64,000 bases of DNA from WLMZ01 sp963732585 (GTDB lineage: Bacteria; Actinomycetota; Acidimicrobiia; Acidimicrobiales; Ilumatobacteraceae), in the NCBI GenBank assembly GCA_963732585.1, contig CAVSZY010000004.1, positions 620,001 through 684,000 of the forward strand, written 5' to 3'. Within the stretch, counting starts at the first letter, position 1, and each line of letters opens with the position of its first letter. The translations under genes were made by a program, and so were the position numbers. The notes below the pieces were generated by a model. The model ran no database searches. It was not told the DNA's origin and worked only from the letters and a program-made list of their open reading frames with translations. Of the stretch, positions 25,392 through 34,369 are shown in pieces.

Positions 25392-27530
25392 GTGCTTGCG
25401 GATACGGAGCTCACCGACTCGTGGGGGCGCAAGCCCATTCGAGTCTTGTGGGTCATCAAAGGACTGGGTCCCGGGGGGAGCGAACGGCTGCTCGCGGCCG
25501 CTGCCGCCGCACACCACGACGAACTCGTCTCGCTGACGTGCGCGTTTGTCGTCGCCGCTAAAGACCACCTCGTCGAGGAGTTGGAACAGCACGGCGTGCG
25601 CTGCATCTGTCTCAGCCCGAGTGGCCGGGCAACCTGGCCCCTCAATCTTCGCCAGCTCATCCGGCGTCAACGTTTCGACATCGTCCACGTCCACTCGCCG
25701 CTGCCCGGCAGTATCGCTCGGCTCGCCGTGCGGACCTCCCCGGCGGCGCAGCGTGCCCGGCTGGTGACCACCGAGCACAATGCCCAGAGCACCTACCGCC
25801 CGGCGGTGCGCTGGCTGAACTCGTTGACCCGCCGTTGGGACGACGCTTCGTTGGCGGTGAGCGACGAGGCCCGCAGTTCGCTCGGGCGGCGGGCGCAGAC
25901 GCGCACCAACGTGTTGGTGCATGGCATCGATCTCGGTGCGGCACGCGCCCAACTACAACACCGAGCAGCGGCGCGCGCCGAGCTTGGTCTCGCTGACGAT
26001 GACTTGGTCATCGGCATCGTTGCCAACTTCCGACGACAGAAGGACTTCCCCAATCTGCTCAACGCCGCGGCGATCTTGCGATCGCGGCGAGCGGATTTCA
26101 AACTCGTCATCGTTGGGCAGGGGCCACTGGAAACTGAGACTCGTCAATTGGCGACGTCGCTCGGTCTCGACGAGGTCGTCACCTTCACCGGCTTTCGCCC
26201 CGACGCGACGCGGCTGATGTCGGCGTTCGACATCTTCACCCTCAGCTCGAAGTGGGAGGGGCTACCCGTGGCTCTGATGGAGGCCACCGCGCTAGGCCTC
26301 GCCGTCGTCGCTACCAGCGTCGGTGGCGTCACGCAGGTCTTCACCCACAATCAAGATGCCCTGCTGGTGCAGCCGAAAGACTCGACGGCCTTGGCCAACG
26401 CGCTGCATCGCTGTTTGACCGACGCGTCGTTGCGCAGCCGCCTAGCGCAGGAGTCGGCCAAGCTAGCCGACCGCTTCGAGATCGCCGACGCCGTGACCTC
26501 GATCGAGACGCTGTACTCCGAATTGGTTCCCTATGCCGCGAGGCGCACGCGGCCAACGGCGCCTCCCGCGAAGCGCCGACGGGCAAGCGTCGAGATTCGT
26601 GCCGCGCTCCCGCAGGATCGCTCCGCAATCCTGGAGATGCTCTCCGAACCGCTCCGTTGGGGCACCGATCCCCGATCTCACGCCCTGTTCGCCTGGAAGC
26701 ACGACGACAACGCCTTTGGAGCATCACCGATCTGGGTGGCGGTCGATGGCGACCGCATCGTTGGGGTGCGGGCCTTCATGCACTGGCAGTTTCAACGCGG
26801 CGGTGAGACGTTGCGGGTCGCCCGGGCGGTCGACACGGCAACGGCCAGCGACTACCGCGGCCGTGGGCTGTTCACCGAACTGACCATGCATGGCGTCGAG
26901 GCGCTGCGCGAGCAGGGGATCGACTTCATCTTCAACACCCCGAACTCGTCGTCGTTGGCCGGCTATCTGAAGATGGGCTGGCAGGAAGTGGGCAAGCTTG
27001 CAGTTGCCGCCAAGGTGCGCCCGTCGCGGGCGCATGTCACCTGGGCGGCGCGGGGAGCATCCGACCTGTGGTCGCTGCCGAGCTCGCTCGGTATCGAGGC
27101 CGGAGCATGGCTCGACGGCGGCGGCTTCGACCGGGTCGGCGGCGCACCGGTCGCCAGCGACGTGCGCGCCCTGGCGACGCAGGTCTCCGAGCAGTTCCTG
27201 CGCTGGCGTTATGCCTCCCCGTTGATCACCTACCGGGTTGTGGAGAGCAACGCCTGCACGATGATCGTGCGCCTGCGTCGACGCGGACGGGCTAACGAAC
27301 TGGTGCTCGCCCACCGTTTTGGTGATCGTCGCGCCGCTGATGAGCAGTTCGCCCGCCTCGTCGTGGCCCACAACTGCGACTACGGGCTGAGGCTTGGCCC
27401 GCCGTCGCTAGCCGCAGGCATGGTGCCAATCCCGACCGGGCCGACGCTCACCTGGCGCGACGTCAACGGCAAGGGCATGCCGCCGCTCGCCAACTGGCAG
27501 CTTTCGCTTGGCGACATCGAGTTGATGTAG
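25392..27530 (+). CDS. GT4 glycosyltransferase fused to a GNAT acetyltransferase
   Basis: A 712-aa bifunctional protein. Residues 1-380 are a GT4 transferase: VLWVIKGLGPGGSERLL, FDIVHVHSPLPGSIAR, TEHNAQSTYRP, NGVD-equivalent HGIDLGAA, IVGQGPLETETRQL and SSKWEGLPVALMEATALGL. After a basic linker (RRTRPTAPPAKRRRASV, about 388-405) comes a GNAT-type domain beginning IRAALPQDRSAILEML, with VDTATASDYRGRGLFTELT as the acetyl-CoA loop and FIFNTPNSSSLAGYLKMGW. GTG 25392 is the start. The pairing suggests that one protein transfers a sugar and acylates an amino sugar of the same glycan. It precedes the TrmH-like gene by 11 bp. Each domain call is firm; the joint function is inference. Confidence 0.88.
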   Translation: MLADTELTDSWGRKPIRVLWVIKGLGPGGSERLLAAAAAAHHDELVSLTCAFVVAAKDHLVEELEQHGVRCICLSPSGRATWPLNLRQLIRRQRFDIVHVHSPLPGSIARLAVRTSPAAQRARLVTTEHNAQSTYRPAVRWLNSLTRRWDDASLAVSDEARSSLGRRAQTRTNVLVHGIDLGAARAQLQHRAAARAELGLADDDLVIGIVANFRRQKDFPNLLNAAAILRSRRADFKLVIVGQGPLETETRQLATSLGLDEVVTFTGFRPDATRLMSAFDIFTLSSKWEGLPVALMEATALGLAVVATSVGGVTQVFTHNQDALLVQPKDSTALANALHRCLTDASLRSRLAQESAKLADRFEIADAVTSIETLYSELVPYAARRTRPTAPPAKRRRASVEIRAALPQDRSAILEMLSEPLRWGTDPRSHALFAWKHDDNAFGASPIWVAVDGDRIVGVRAFMHWQFQRGGETLRVARAVDTATASDYRGRGLFTELTMHGVEALREQGIDFIFNTPNSSSLAGYLKMGWQEVGKLAVAAKVRPSRAHVTWAARGASDLWSLPSSLGIEAGAWLDGGGFDRVGGAPVASDVRALATQVSEQFLRWRYASPLITYRVVESNACTMIVRLRRRGRANELVLAHRFGDRRAADEQFARLVVAHNCDYGLRLGPPSLAAGMVPIPTGPTLTWRDVNGKGMPPLANWQLSLGDIELM

Positions 27531-27541
27531 ACATCAGCCCG

Positions 27542-28352
27542 ATGGCTGTCACCACGATCGACGACGCGCACGACCCACGTCTCGCGGATTATGTCGAGTT
27601 GGCCTCGCCGTCACGGCGGATGGCGATCGAGAGCGACGAGTTCTTCATCACCGAAGGTTTGACGGCGATCGGGCGACTGCTGCGCTCGCGCTTTCCGGTG
27701 CGTTCGATGCTGTTGATCGCCAACGCCTACGAACGGCTGAGCGATGAGCTGGCCGGTGCCGAGTTCCCCATCTATGTCGCCAGTCGCGAGGTGCTGCGTG
27801 AAGCCGTCGGCTTCAACCTGCACCGCGGTGCGGTGGCCTCGGCACGGCGCCTCGAGCGCGCCGGCCCTCGACGACGTGCTCAGCAGCAGTCGCACCGTGG
27901 CCATCTTGGAGGGGCTCAATGATCACGAGAATCTTGGGGCCATCGCCCGCTCCGCCCGCGCCCTGGGGATCGACGCCTTGTTGCTCGATCCGCAGTGCGC
28001 CGATCCCTTCTATCGGCGCTGCGTCCGTGTCTCGATGGGCGAGATCTTGCACCTGCCGGTCGTGCGCCTAATCGACTGGCCAAACGATCTCGGGGTGATC
28101 GAGGCACGCGGGTTTCACCTGGTGGCGCTGACGCCACGCGCCGACGCCCGATCGATCCAGGAGTTTGCCAACGATGCGCCCGGTCGGGTCGCGCTGCTGC
28201 TCGGAGCAGAGGGGCCGGGCCTCAGCGACGACGTGCTGCGGCGGGCGAGTGCGGCGAGAATCCCGATCGATCCGGACGTCGATTCTCTCAACGTCGGCCA
28301 CGCCGCGGCGGTGGCCTTTGCCTACTTTGGGCGATTCGGACGCCGCGTGTAG
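27542..28352 (+). CDS. TrmH/SpoU-family RNA 2'-O-methyltransferase (frameshifted)
   Basis: SPOUT-fold enzyme that methylates ribose 2'-OH in rRNA or tRNA. The N-terminal substrate-binding part (SPSRRMAIESDEFFITEG, GFNLHRGAVASARRLER) reads in the frame from ATG 27542. The catalytic part (VAILEGLNDHENLGAIARSA, LLLGAEGPGLSDDVL, IPIDPDVDSLNVGHAAAVA, the three SPOUT motifs) continues in another frame to TAG 28352. The frames switch at about 27855-27866 and the total is one over a multiple of three, so one extra base accounts for it. All three motifs are intact, so a sequence error is likelier than a pseudogene. It is probably cotranscribed with the GT-GNAT gene and has no obvious link to it. Confidence 0.88.
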
Positions 28353-28353
28353 G

Positions 28354-29529
28354 TCAGCACAACCCGCGCACCACAGCTATCAGCGCGTCGATCTCGTCGT
28401 CGGTGTTGAAGTAGTGCACCGAGGCGCGTACCAGCTGGTCTAAGCCGCGTGCTCCAAGGTCGAACTGTGATGACTGAGCGCGCGTCAATGAGACGTTGAT
28501 GTTGGCGTTGCACAGCGCCGTTTGTGCCGTCGTCGCCGCCACTCCGTCGAGGTCGAAGGTGACGATCGCGCACTGCCGCTGGCCGAGATCGCGCAATGTC
28601 ACGCCGGGCACGGCGGCCAGTTCGGCGCGCAACCGCGCGGCAAGCTGGCGGTTGCGTTCCTCGATCTCGCGCAGCCCGAGTGTGAGGGCATAGTCGACGG
28701 CAGCGGCGTAACCAACTCGCGCGGCAAAGCTGCATTCGAACATCTCGAACCGTTGCGCACCCGCCGCCAGTTCGAGCTGATCCGCGGCGATCCAGTTGGC
28801 AGAGCGGCCGTCGAGGCGCAGTGGACGGAGCTGATCGACGAGGCTGCTGCGCACATAGAGAAATCCGGTTCCTCGCGGTGCCCGCAAGAACTTGCGTCCA
28901 GTCGCCACCATCAGGTCACAACCCAAGTCGTCGACGTCGATCGGCAGCTGGCCGACGGACTGGCACGCATCGAGGAGAAACGGCACTGCGTAGCGACGAG
29001 CGATCGCTCCGACTCTCGCCGCGGGGTTGATGAGCCCGCCGCTCGTCGGCACGTGGGTGATGGCCACCAGTCGGGTGCGCTCATCGATGGCAGCATCGAG
29101 GGCGTCGAGATCGACTTGGCCGTCGGCGTCATCGTCGATCAGCACGATCTCGACTCCGTCGCGTTCGACCGCCGTGATCATCGCCATTGCGTTGGAGACG
29201 TACTCGGCGCGCGCCGTGATCACCCGGTCGCCAGGCTTGAAGCGGAATGACTGGAAGGCGTTGATCCAGGCGGCGCTGGCACTTTCCATCATGGCGATCT
29301 CGCTCGGATCGGCACCGATCAATTCGGCTGTAGCGGCGTAGGCCCTGGAGATGTCGTCGGCGCGGGCCGCTTCTGTTTCGTAGCCACCGAACTCGGCTTC
29401 GGCGTGCAGGTAAGCGGTCATCGCCTCGATCACGACCTGCGGCGGCAGCGAACTGCCGGCGTTGTTGAAATGCATCACTCGGCTGGCTCCGGGCGTCGCC
29501 GCCCGCACTGCGCCGACGTCGATGCTCAC
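28354..29529 (-). CDS. Class V aminotransferase (cysteine desulfurase-like fold)
   Basis: A 391-aa PLP enzyme of the NifS/CsdA/kynureninase fold group. It has MHFNNAGSSLPPQVV at the N-terminus, ESASAAWINAFQSF, LLDACQSVGQLPIDVDDLGCD with the PLP-contacting Asp, and the Schiff-base lysine in ATGRKFLRAPRGTGFLY. The catalytic Cys loop of true cysteine desulfurases is not evident, so isopenicillin-N epimerase-like or other amine chemistry is possible. Its ATG overlaps the MFS stop upstream by 4 bp, giving a two-gene operon with a transporter; that suggests metabolism and efflux or uptake of an amino-acid-derived compound. Its end abuts the TrmH-like gene tail-to-tail. Confidence 0.85.
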   Translation of the reverse strand: MSIDVGAVRAATPGASRVMHFNNAGSSLPPQVVIEAMTAYLHAEAEFGGYETEAARADDISRAYAATAELIGADPSEIAMMESASAAWINAFQSFRFKPGDRVITARAEYVSNAMAMITAVERDGVEIVLIDDDADGQVDLDALDAAIDERTRLVAITHVPTSGGLINPAARVGAIARRYAVPFLLDACQSVGQLPIDVDDLGCDLMVATGRKFLRAPRGTGFLYVRSSLVDQLRPLRLDGRSANWIAADQLELAAGAQRFEMFECSFAARVGYAAAVDYALTLGLREIEERNRQLAARLRAELAAVPGVTLRDLGQRQCAIVTFDLDGVAATTAQTALCNANINVSLTRAQSSQFDLGARGLDQLVRASVHYFNTDDEIDALIAVVRGLC

Positions 29530-30782
29530 GCGTCAACCAGCTCCCGTTCACGGGTCGCCGAGGTGAACAGCGAGCCCCAATCGGGGAAGCGTCGCTTGAG
29601 TGCAATCAACTCGACGATCAGTACCGTGGCGGCGATGGCGTAGGCCGTGCGAATGTCAAAGAGGTCGCCGACGGTGCCCAGCCAGATCGTGCCGAGACCA
29701 TAGGAGAAGCCCGTCGCCCCATGCATGATCGAGAGCACGCGGCCGCGTTCGGCGTCCGGCGCCTGGCGCTGGACCATGGCCATCAATGAGGTGAACAAGC
29801 TGGCCAGTGCGGCACCGAGGCCAAAGACGCCGAGCAGTGCAAGTGGCACGGTGGGGGCGAGGGCGAAACAGAAGTAGCTGATCGTGGCGAAAACGCACAA
29901 TCGCGAGACAACCCAAGGCAACCCGAAACGGGCGGCGAGTGCCGTCGCCGAAAGTGTGCCGACGATCGCCCCGACGCCCTGAGTGGCGCTGAACAGTCCG
30001 GCGAGCCGGGTGCCACCGTTGAACTCGTACTCGGCGAATGCCGGGAGCATCGCCATGAACGGTCCGATGCTGAGGTTCATGGCCACGATGCCGATGATGC
30101 CGAAGCCACAGGCGCGAATCGAGCGTGTCACTTTCCAGCCGTGCGAGAGCCGATCGATGATCGGTTCATCGGCCACGTCGTGGGGCGGGAAGGCGCGACG
30201 AATGAGCGATACGGCGATCGCCAATACCGCGAACGACGTGGCGTTGATGGCCACTGTCAGCGCAGGCCCAAGGGTGCTGGCCAGCATCGCTCCAGCGATC
30301 GGCCCGATGATGCGACCGAAATTCCAGGAGTAGATCGCGAGACCCAACATGGCCATCAGTTCATCGGGCGGCACAAGATCGGGGACCATCGCCGCATAGG
30401 CCGGAGCACCGAAGGCACCGGCGACGCTGCTGCACATGATCAAGACCGCCAACACAAGCGGGCTGCGCACGCCAACGGCGATCAGTAGGGCCAGCGCTGC
30501 GGTGGCGCAAGCTTGTCCGACAAGCGCACAAGCAAAGAGCTTGCGACGATCGAAGCGATCAGCGAGCACCCCACCGAAGGGAGCGGCGATGCCTTGCGGC
30601 ATGAAGGTTGCCAAGGCGATCAACGCGGTCTTCAACGCGCTCCCCGAATCGCGAGCGATCAGGCTGCCAACGACGACGAGTTGAATCCAGGTGCCAGCGT
30701 CAGAGATGACGCTGGCACCCCAGATCAGTCGAATCGAACGTCGACGCAGAGGGCGAAAAGGATTGTTGCTCACAGCAACCAT
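29526..30782 (-). CDS. MFS transporter (enterobactin-exporter-like subfamily)
   Basis: A 418-aa secondary transporter with about 12 transmembrane helices. The N-terminus FRPLRRRSIRLIWGASVISDAGTWIQ and the loop GGVLADRFDRRKLF (the MFS D-R-x-x-R/K motif between helices 2 and 3) match the DHA3/EntS-like group, which mostly exports drugs or siderophores by proton antiport. The stop overlaps the start of the class V aminotransferase, so both are made from one transcript. ATG 30782 gives a standard N-terminus. The substrate is unknown; no siderophore synthesis gene is nearby. Confidence 0.88.
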   Translation of the reverse strand: MVAVSNNPFRPLRRRSIRLIWGASVISDAGTWIQLVVVGSLIARDSGSALKTALIALATFMPQGIAAPFGGVLADRFDRRKLFACALVGQACATAALALLIAVGVRSPLVLAVLIMCSSVAGAFGAPAYAAMVPDLVPPDELMAMLGLAIYSWNFGRIIGPIAGAMLASTLGPALTVAINATSFAVLAIAVSLIRRAFPPHDVADEPIIDRLSHGWKVTRSIRACGFGIIGIVAMNLSIGPFMAMLPAFAEYEFNGGTRLAGLFSATQGVGAIVGTLSATALAARFGLPWVVSRLCVFATISYFCFALAPTVPLALLGVFGLGAALASLFTSLMAMVQRQAPDAERGRVLSIMHGATGFSYGLGTIWLGTVGDLFDIRTAYAIAATVLIVELIALKRRFPDWGSLFTSATRERELVDA

Positions 30783-30860
30783 TTACCGTATCGCACTGCG
30801 TCGAGCCATGAAGGTGGAGTTTTGTCACACCTCACGGGTCAGCGGGGCAGACCCCTACGT

Positions 30861-32135
30861 CTAGAAGATCGTCACCGGGCAGAGTTCGTTGTCGGACCGC
30901 CGACCGGTGGCACCCAACGTCACACAACCGACCCCAAGTACGAGGGCCCCCAACGATCCGATCGTCAACATCTTGGTGGAGGCACCCACGGCGCCCGATG
31001 CGTCGACGAACGACGCGCTGGAGCTCTTTCGTTCGCTGTCAGCCAGTACTTGCCGCTCGACTTGGGCGTTATTCTCGACCTCGGCCTGGTGGCGCTGCGC
31101 CTCGGTGAGCCTCGACAGGTCGAGGGCAGCACTGAGATCGACGGGCTGAACGGAGATCGGCGGCGGCGCCGGAGCAACGACGGTCGGTTGTGCAGCGGCG
31201 AAAGGATCGACAGCTGCAACCGGTACTGGTGCGACAACGGCCGCTGGCTCGGGCTCGGGCTCTGCCGTGGCGGCGACAGGCGCGGCAACCTGGTTGCTGC
31301 CGCGATCTGGGAACGTCGCTGGAGCCGACTCGATGCGCGCCGGGCTCGCTGCGGCGACGGGTTGCGGATTCGCTGGCGGCGCTGGTGGGGCGGCGACGGT
31401 GGGCTGAACGGTCGTTGGCGGGACGGTAGCGAACGGCGGGGCGGTTGCGGGAGCCGCGGTTGCCGGGGCCGCGGTTGCCGGGGCAGCGAACACCGGCGCC
31501 GCCGTCACCGGTGCTGCGGTCACGGGTGCTGCGGTCACGGGGGCGGTGGCCACCTGCGGCGCGGCTGCGGCGACGGGGGCCGTGCCCGAGTCGGAGCAGA
31601 GATCAACGGTGACGTTGATGGCACCGACGGTCAACGAACTTGTCGTCGGGTCGGCGAGGCCATAGAGCGACCCGTGGCGAGCCTGGACGACGCCACCATC
31701 GATGGCCACGCCGGCCCATCCCGCCAACTGGCCGGGATGCTCACCGCTGAAGTTCGGCCCGGCGGCGCCTTCCGCGACAGAGTCGGGCAGATCAGGCGAC
31801 AGCGAGGCGATATCGGTGGTACCGATCTTCACGGCGAACTGCTCATACGGCTGATTCTGGTCGGCGCGAGTCGGCACGTTGTTCTCGACATAGCCGTCGT
31901 AGGTCACATAATCGACCGAACGGACGGTGAGCGTCTCGCCGACACCTGGAGCCGGGATGTAGACGCCAGGTTCGAAGATCGGCTGGTAAAAGTGGATCTT
32001 CGAAAAGCCTTGCCAGCCGTACTGCGACGTGGTGCATGTGGGTGCTCCACTGGCACTGTTGGCGCTGACGCCAGAGGTCAGGGCAATCGCCGAGCCGGCA
32101 ATCAGGGCACGCGTTAAGACACTTCGAGGTCTCAT
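30861..32135 (-). CDS. Secreted Ala/Pro-rich surface protein with C-terminal membrane anchor
   Basis: A 424-aa surface protein of unknown function from ATG 32135 (MRPRSVLTRALIAGSAIALT). Signal peptide about 1-31, cleavage near ASGAPTC. A globular domain (about 32-190) has paired cysteines and beta-rich sequence such as VRSVDYVTYDGYVENN. Next is a long low-complexity region of Ala/Pro/Val/Thr repeats (VTAAP, ATAAP units, about 195-345), a helical charged stretch (LSRLTEAQRHQAEVENNAQVE), and a C-terminal helix (MLTIGSLGALVLGVGCVTLG) with a short tail. No LPXTG is seen. The repeats look like a cell-wall-spanning stalk holding the domain away from the membrane. It diverges from the lipoprotein gene. 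Confidence 0.8.
   Translation of the reverse strand: MRPRSVLTRALIAGSAIALTSGVSANSASGAPTCTTSQYGWQGFSKIHFYQPIFEPGVYIPAPGVGETLTVRSVDYVTYDGYVENNVPTRADQNQPYEQFAVKIGTTDIASLSPDLPDSVAEGAAGPNFSGEHPGQLAGWAGVAIDGGVVQARHGSLYGLADPTTSSLTVGAINVTVDLCSDSGTAPVAAAAPQVATAPVTAAPVTAAPVTAAPVFAAPATAAPATAAPATAPPFATVPPTTVQPTVAAPPAPPANPQPVAAASPARIESAPATFPDRGSNQVAAPVAATAEPEPEPAAVVAPVPVAAVDPFAAAQPTVVAPAPPPISVQPVDLSAALDLSRLTEAQRHQAEVENNAQVERQVLADSERKSSSASFVDASGAVGASTKMLTIGSLGALVLGVGCVTLGATGRRSDNELCPVTIF
31441..31548. repeat. 15-bp tandem repeats in the surface protein stalk
   Basis: Two adjacent sets: three copies of GCGGTTGCCGGGGCC-type units (31441-31485) and three of GTCACGGGTGCTGCG-type units (31504-31548). They encode ATAAP and VTAAP pentapeptides on the minus strand and keep frame with copy number. 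Confidence 0.85.
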
Positions 32136-32169
32136 TCTTCCACCTTCCGTCGATTCCCGCTTGGTAGCC

Positions 32170-32207
32170 ACCATAACGCAATCTTTACAAATGTGCCAAT
32201 CGCGTTA
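32170..32207 (-). promoter_or_regulatory. Promoter and inverted repeat upstream of the surface-protein gene
   Basis: On the minus strand TTGGCA (32199-32194) and TATGGT (32175-32170) are separated by 18 bp, a reasonable -35/-10 pair 35 bp before the start codon. Overlapping it, TAACGC (32174-32179) and GCGTTA (32202-32207) form a perfect 6-bp inverted repeat 22 bp apart, a possible regulator site. Confidence 0.4.
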
Positions 32208-32282
32208 CAGATTTCGCCCGACGTGACGATTTGAGTACTGCCAGCAAGGTTTCAGCCGATGACCTACGCGGCGAGGTGAGCG

Positions 32283-32834
32283 ATGTACAAAAGAGCCGGA
32301 TTTCTTGTGTTGCCAGCGTTGCTGGCGTTGACGTTGAGCGCATGTGGCGGATCGGACGACGGAGCCGCAGCGGTGTCGTTGCCCCCGACAAGTTCCGTGG
32401 CCGCAGCGATCGGCGCGACCACGACGACGCTGATCAATAGCCTGACGCTGCCCGACCAATCCGCCCCGACGGCGACATCGTTGCCGGATCCGCTGGCGTC
32501 GGCGACGAGCCAGGTGAATGCACAGACAACTGCTGTGCTGGCCACCGATGCCGCGCCGCTGGCAACCAACGCAGTCACCGCTGCGACCGCCGGAGAAATC
32601 ATCGCTCGACCGGTGGAGATCACACTGACCATCGCCCCGGTCGAAGGCTTCCTGGTCGCCAACGGATTTGCAGCCGAAGATGCCAGGAAGTTCTCCGAGG
32701 GACTGTGCACCAACGATCACCGCCAAGAGGCGTTGGAAACCGTGGTTCGCCTGTTGAACAACCCCGAGAAGGCTGCCCGATTCTTCGATTCCGTGCGCAT
32801 TCAGTGCCTGACCGAATCGGCGACGTCGGGCTGA
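32283..32834 (+). CDS. Thr/Ala-rich lipoprotein
   Basis: A 183-aa exported lipoprotein of unknown function. The signal peptide MYKRAGFLVLPALLALTLSACGG contains a clear lipobox, LSAC, so Cys21 would be lipidated. A low-complexity Ala/Thr/Ser/Leu-rich region (about 30-105) is followed by a small folded domain (about 110-178) that includes two cysteines and the segment GFAAEDARKFSEGLCTNDHRQ, predicted helical. The start has GAGG about 8 bp upstream (GGCGAGGTGAGCGATG). Its end is 5 bp from the convergent metallo-hydrolase stop. No family was recognised. Confidence 0.75.
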   Translation: MYKRAGFLVLPALLALTLSACGGSDDGAAAVSLPPTSSVAAAIGATTTTLINSLTLPDQSAPTATSLPDPLASATSQVNAQTTAVLATDAAPLATNAVTAATAGEIIARPVEITLTIAPVEGFLVANGFAAEDARKFSEGLCTNDHRQEALETVVRLLNNPEKAARFFDSVRIQCLTESATSG

Positions 32835-32839
32835 CGCCT

Positions 32840-34225
32840 TCAGGCTGAAGTCGACGCCTGCTGCCAGGCACCGAAGCCGCCCAGCACGTCGGAGACATCT
32901 TTGAAGCCTGCGGCTCGCATCACCGAGGCGGCGATCATCGACCGATATCCGCCGGCGCAATAGACCACCGTTGGGGCCGTCGGGTCGAGTTCTCCGAGGC
33001 GATCGAGAATCCGCGGCAAGGGCACCTCACGAGCTCCCGGCACTTTGCCGGCAGCGACCTCGCCGGGCCCGCGCACGTCGACGATCTGTAGGTTGTCGAC
33101 ACTGGTCCGACGTTGCTCAAGCTCGCTCGCCGTCAGCCGAGAAGCGTTGGCCACCCACCCCGGATGATCGACGAAGGCCGCCAACGGGTCGCGCAAAGCG
33201 CCGATCACCCGATCGAAGCCGATGCGCGCCAGGCGCGTTTTGGCTTCTCGTTCCGTGCCGGGCTCGCACAACAACACGATCGACTGTTGCGGGGTCAGCA
33301 CGTCGCCGGCGTACTCCGCGTAGCGACCGGAAAGCCCGACGTTGTAGGCACCAATCAGGTGACCCTGGGCGAAGGCATTGGCGTCACGAGTGTCGAGCAC
33401 GACGGCGCCGCGTCGCTGCTCGGCGAGCACTTCCGTCAGGCTCATCGATCGCGGGGTGTCGTCCTCATCGAGCACCTCGTGGGTGCGCTTGTTGAGGCTC
33501 GCGGCGAAGGGGAAGTACAGCGGCGACAACGTCTGGCCATCGGTCACCGCTTGCACGAAGGCGTCTTCGCTCATCGCTTGCAGCGCGTAGTTCGTGCGCA
33601 ACTGTTCGCCGATCGTCGACTCCGTTTCGGATGACAAAAACTTGCCACACGCCGAGCCGGCACCGTGGCTGGGAAACACGCGGGTGGCCGGTGGCAGCGT
33701 CATCAACTGCTGGCGCGTCGAGTGATACAACGACCTGGCCAGCTCGTCGGCGGTGACGCCGACCGAGGCCAAGAGGTCGGGGCGTCCGACATCGCCGATA
33801 AACAGGGTGTCGCCGGTGAGCACGCCGTACGGCACGTCGTCGGTGCTGTGGTCATAGATGACGACGCTGATCGACTCCGGCGTGTGCCCGGGGGTGTGGC
33901 GCACCTCGAGTTTCACCTCGCCGAGATCGAGGATCTCGCCGTGCTCGAGGCCATCGATCTCGTACTCGGCGAGGGACTTGGCGACCGATCCGTAGGAGAT
34001 CACAGCACCAGTGGCCTTTTGCAGCTCAAGGTGCCCGGAGAGAAAGTCGGCGTGGAAGTGGCTTTCGATGACCCGTTCGATGCGCAGACCGTTGGCCGTG
34101 GCGTCATCGACATATTGGGCGATGTCGCGCTGCGGATCGACGACCACAGCACGGCCAGTTGTCGTGTCGCCGACAAGGTACGAGGCATGCGAGAGGCATC
34201 CGAGGTAGTACTGCTTGAAGAACAT
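32840..34225 (-). CDS. Persulfide dioxygenase-like metallo-hydrolase fused to two rhodanese domains
   Basis: A 461-aa sulfur-metabolism protein. Residues 1-250 are an ETHE1-type metallo-beta-lactamase domain with ESHFHADFLSGHLEL (metal His and Asp), RHTPGHTPESISV and LTGDTLFIGDVGRPDL. Two rhodanese domains follow (about 260-360 and 365-458). The first has VVLDTRDANAFAQGHLIGA and LLCEPGTE at the usual Cys loop; the second has IVDVRGPGEVAAGKVPGA and VYCAGGYRS with catalytic Cys. The expected role is oxidation of glutathione- or mycothiol-type persulfides to sulfite plus sulfur transfer. ATG 34225 is well placed; the open frame upstream is spurious. It diverges from a GntR regulator over a 144-bp region with operator-like repeats. 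Confidence 0.9.
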   Translation of the reverse strand: MFFKQYYLGCLSHASYLVGDTTTGRAVVVDPQRDIAQYVDDATANGLRIERVIESHFHADFLSGHLELQKATGAVISYGSVAKSLAEYEIDGLEHGEILDLGEVKLEVRHTPGHTPESISVVIYDHSTDDVPYGVLTGDTLFIGDVGRPDLLASVGVTADELARSLYHSTRQQLMTLPPATRVFPSHGAGSACGKFLSSETESTIGEQLRTNYALQAMSEDAFVQAVTDGQTLSPLYFPFAASLNKRTHEVLDEDDTPRSMSLTEVLAEQRRGAVVLDTRDANAFAQGHLIGAYNVGLSGRYAEYAGDVLTPQQSIVLLCEPGTEREAKTRLARIGFDRVIGALRDPLAAFVDHPGWVANASRLTASELEQRRTSVDNLQIVDVRGPGEVAAGKVPGAREVPLPRILDRLGELDPTAPTVVYCAGGYRSMIAASVMRAAGFKDVSDVLGGFGAWQQASTSA

Positions 34226-34275
34226 GGCGTCATTTCTCCGAACGTCGTTTGATTCGGTCGGTGTCGAATGGACCG

Positions 34276-34363
34276 AATGTCCGTACATTACCGGAGATTG
34301 TTCGAATCGCCAACCCTCACAGGGCTCGGCGCGTTGGTTCCAGCATTCAGAGGTCCGTACATT
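34276..34363. promoter_or_regulatory. Two candidate GntR operators
   Basis: GTCCGTACATT occurs exactly twice in the divergent intergenic region: 34279-34289, where it is part of the inverted repeat AATGT-ccgt-ACATT (34276-34289), and 34353-34363, just before the GntR start codon at 34370. The second copy overlaps the ribosome-binding region, suggesting autorepression; the first is placed to control the metallo-hydrolase promoter. Confidence 0.5.
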
Positions 34364-34369
34364 GGCCTG

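Noticed and set aside
30836..30854. Terminator hairpin after the surface-protein gene
   Set aside because: Only a 5-bp GGGTC/GACCC stem with no T-run; too weak to list as a feature.
31441..31548. CRISPR-like regular repeats
   Set aside because: The 15-bp units are contiguous, in frame and encode Ala/Pro pentapeptides; there are no spacers or cas genes.
30513..32117. A 534-codon plus-strand open frame
   Set aside because: Antisense to the MFS and surface-protein genes and low-complexity (Arg/Gly) in content.
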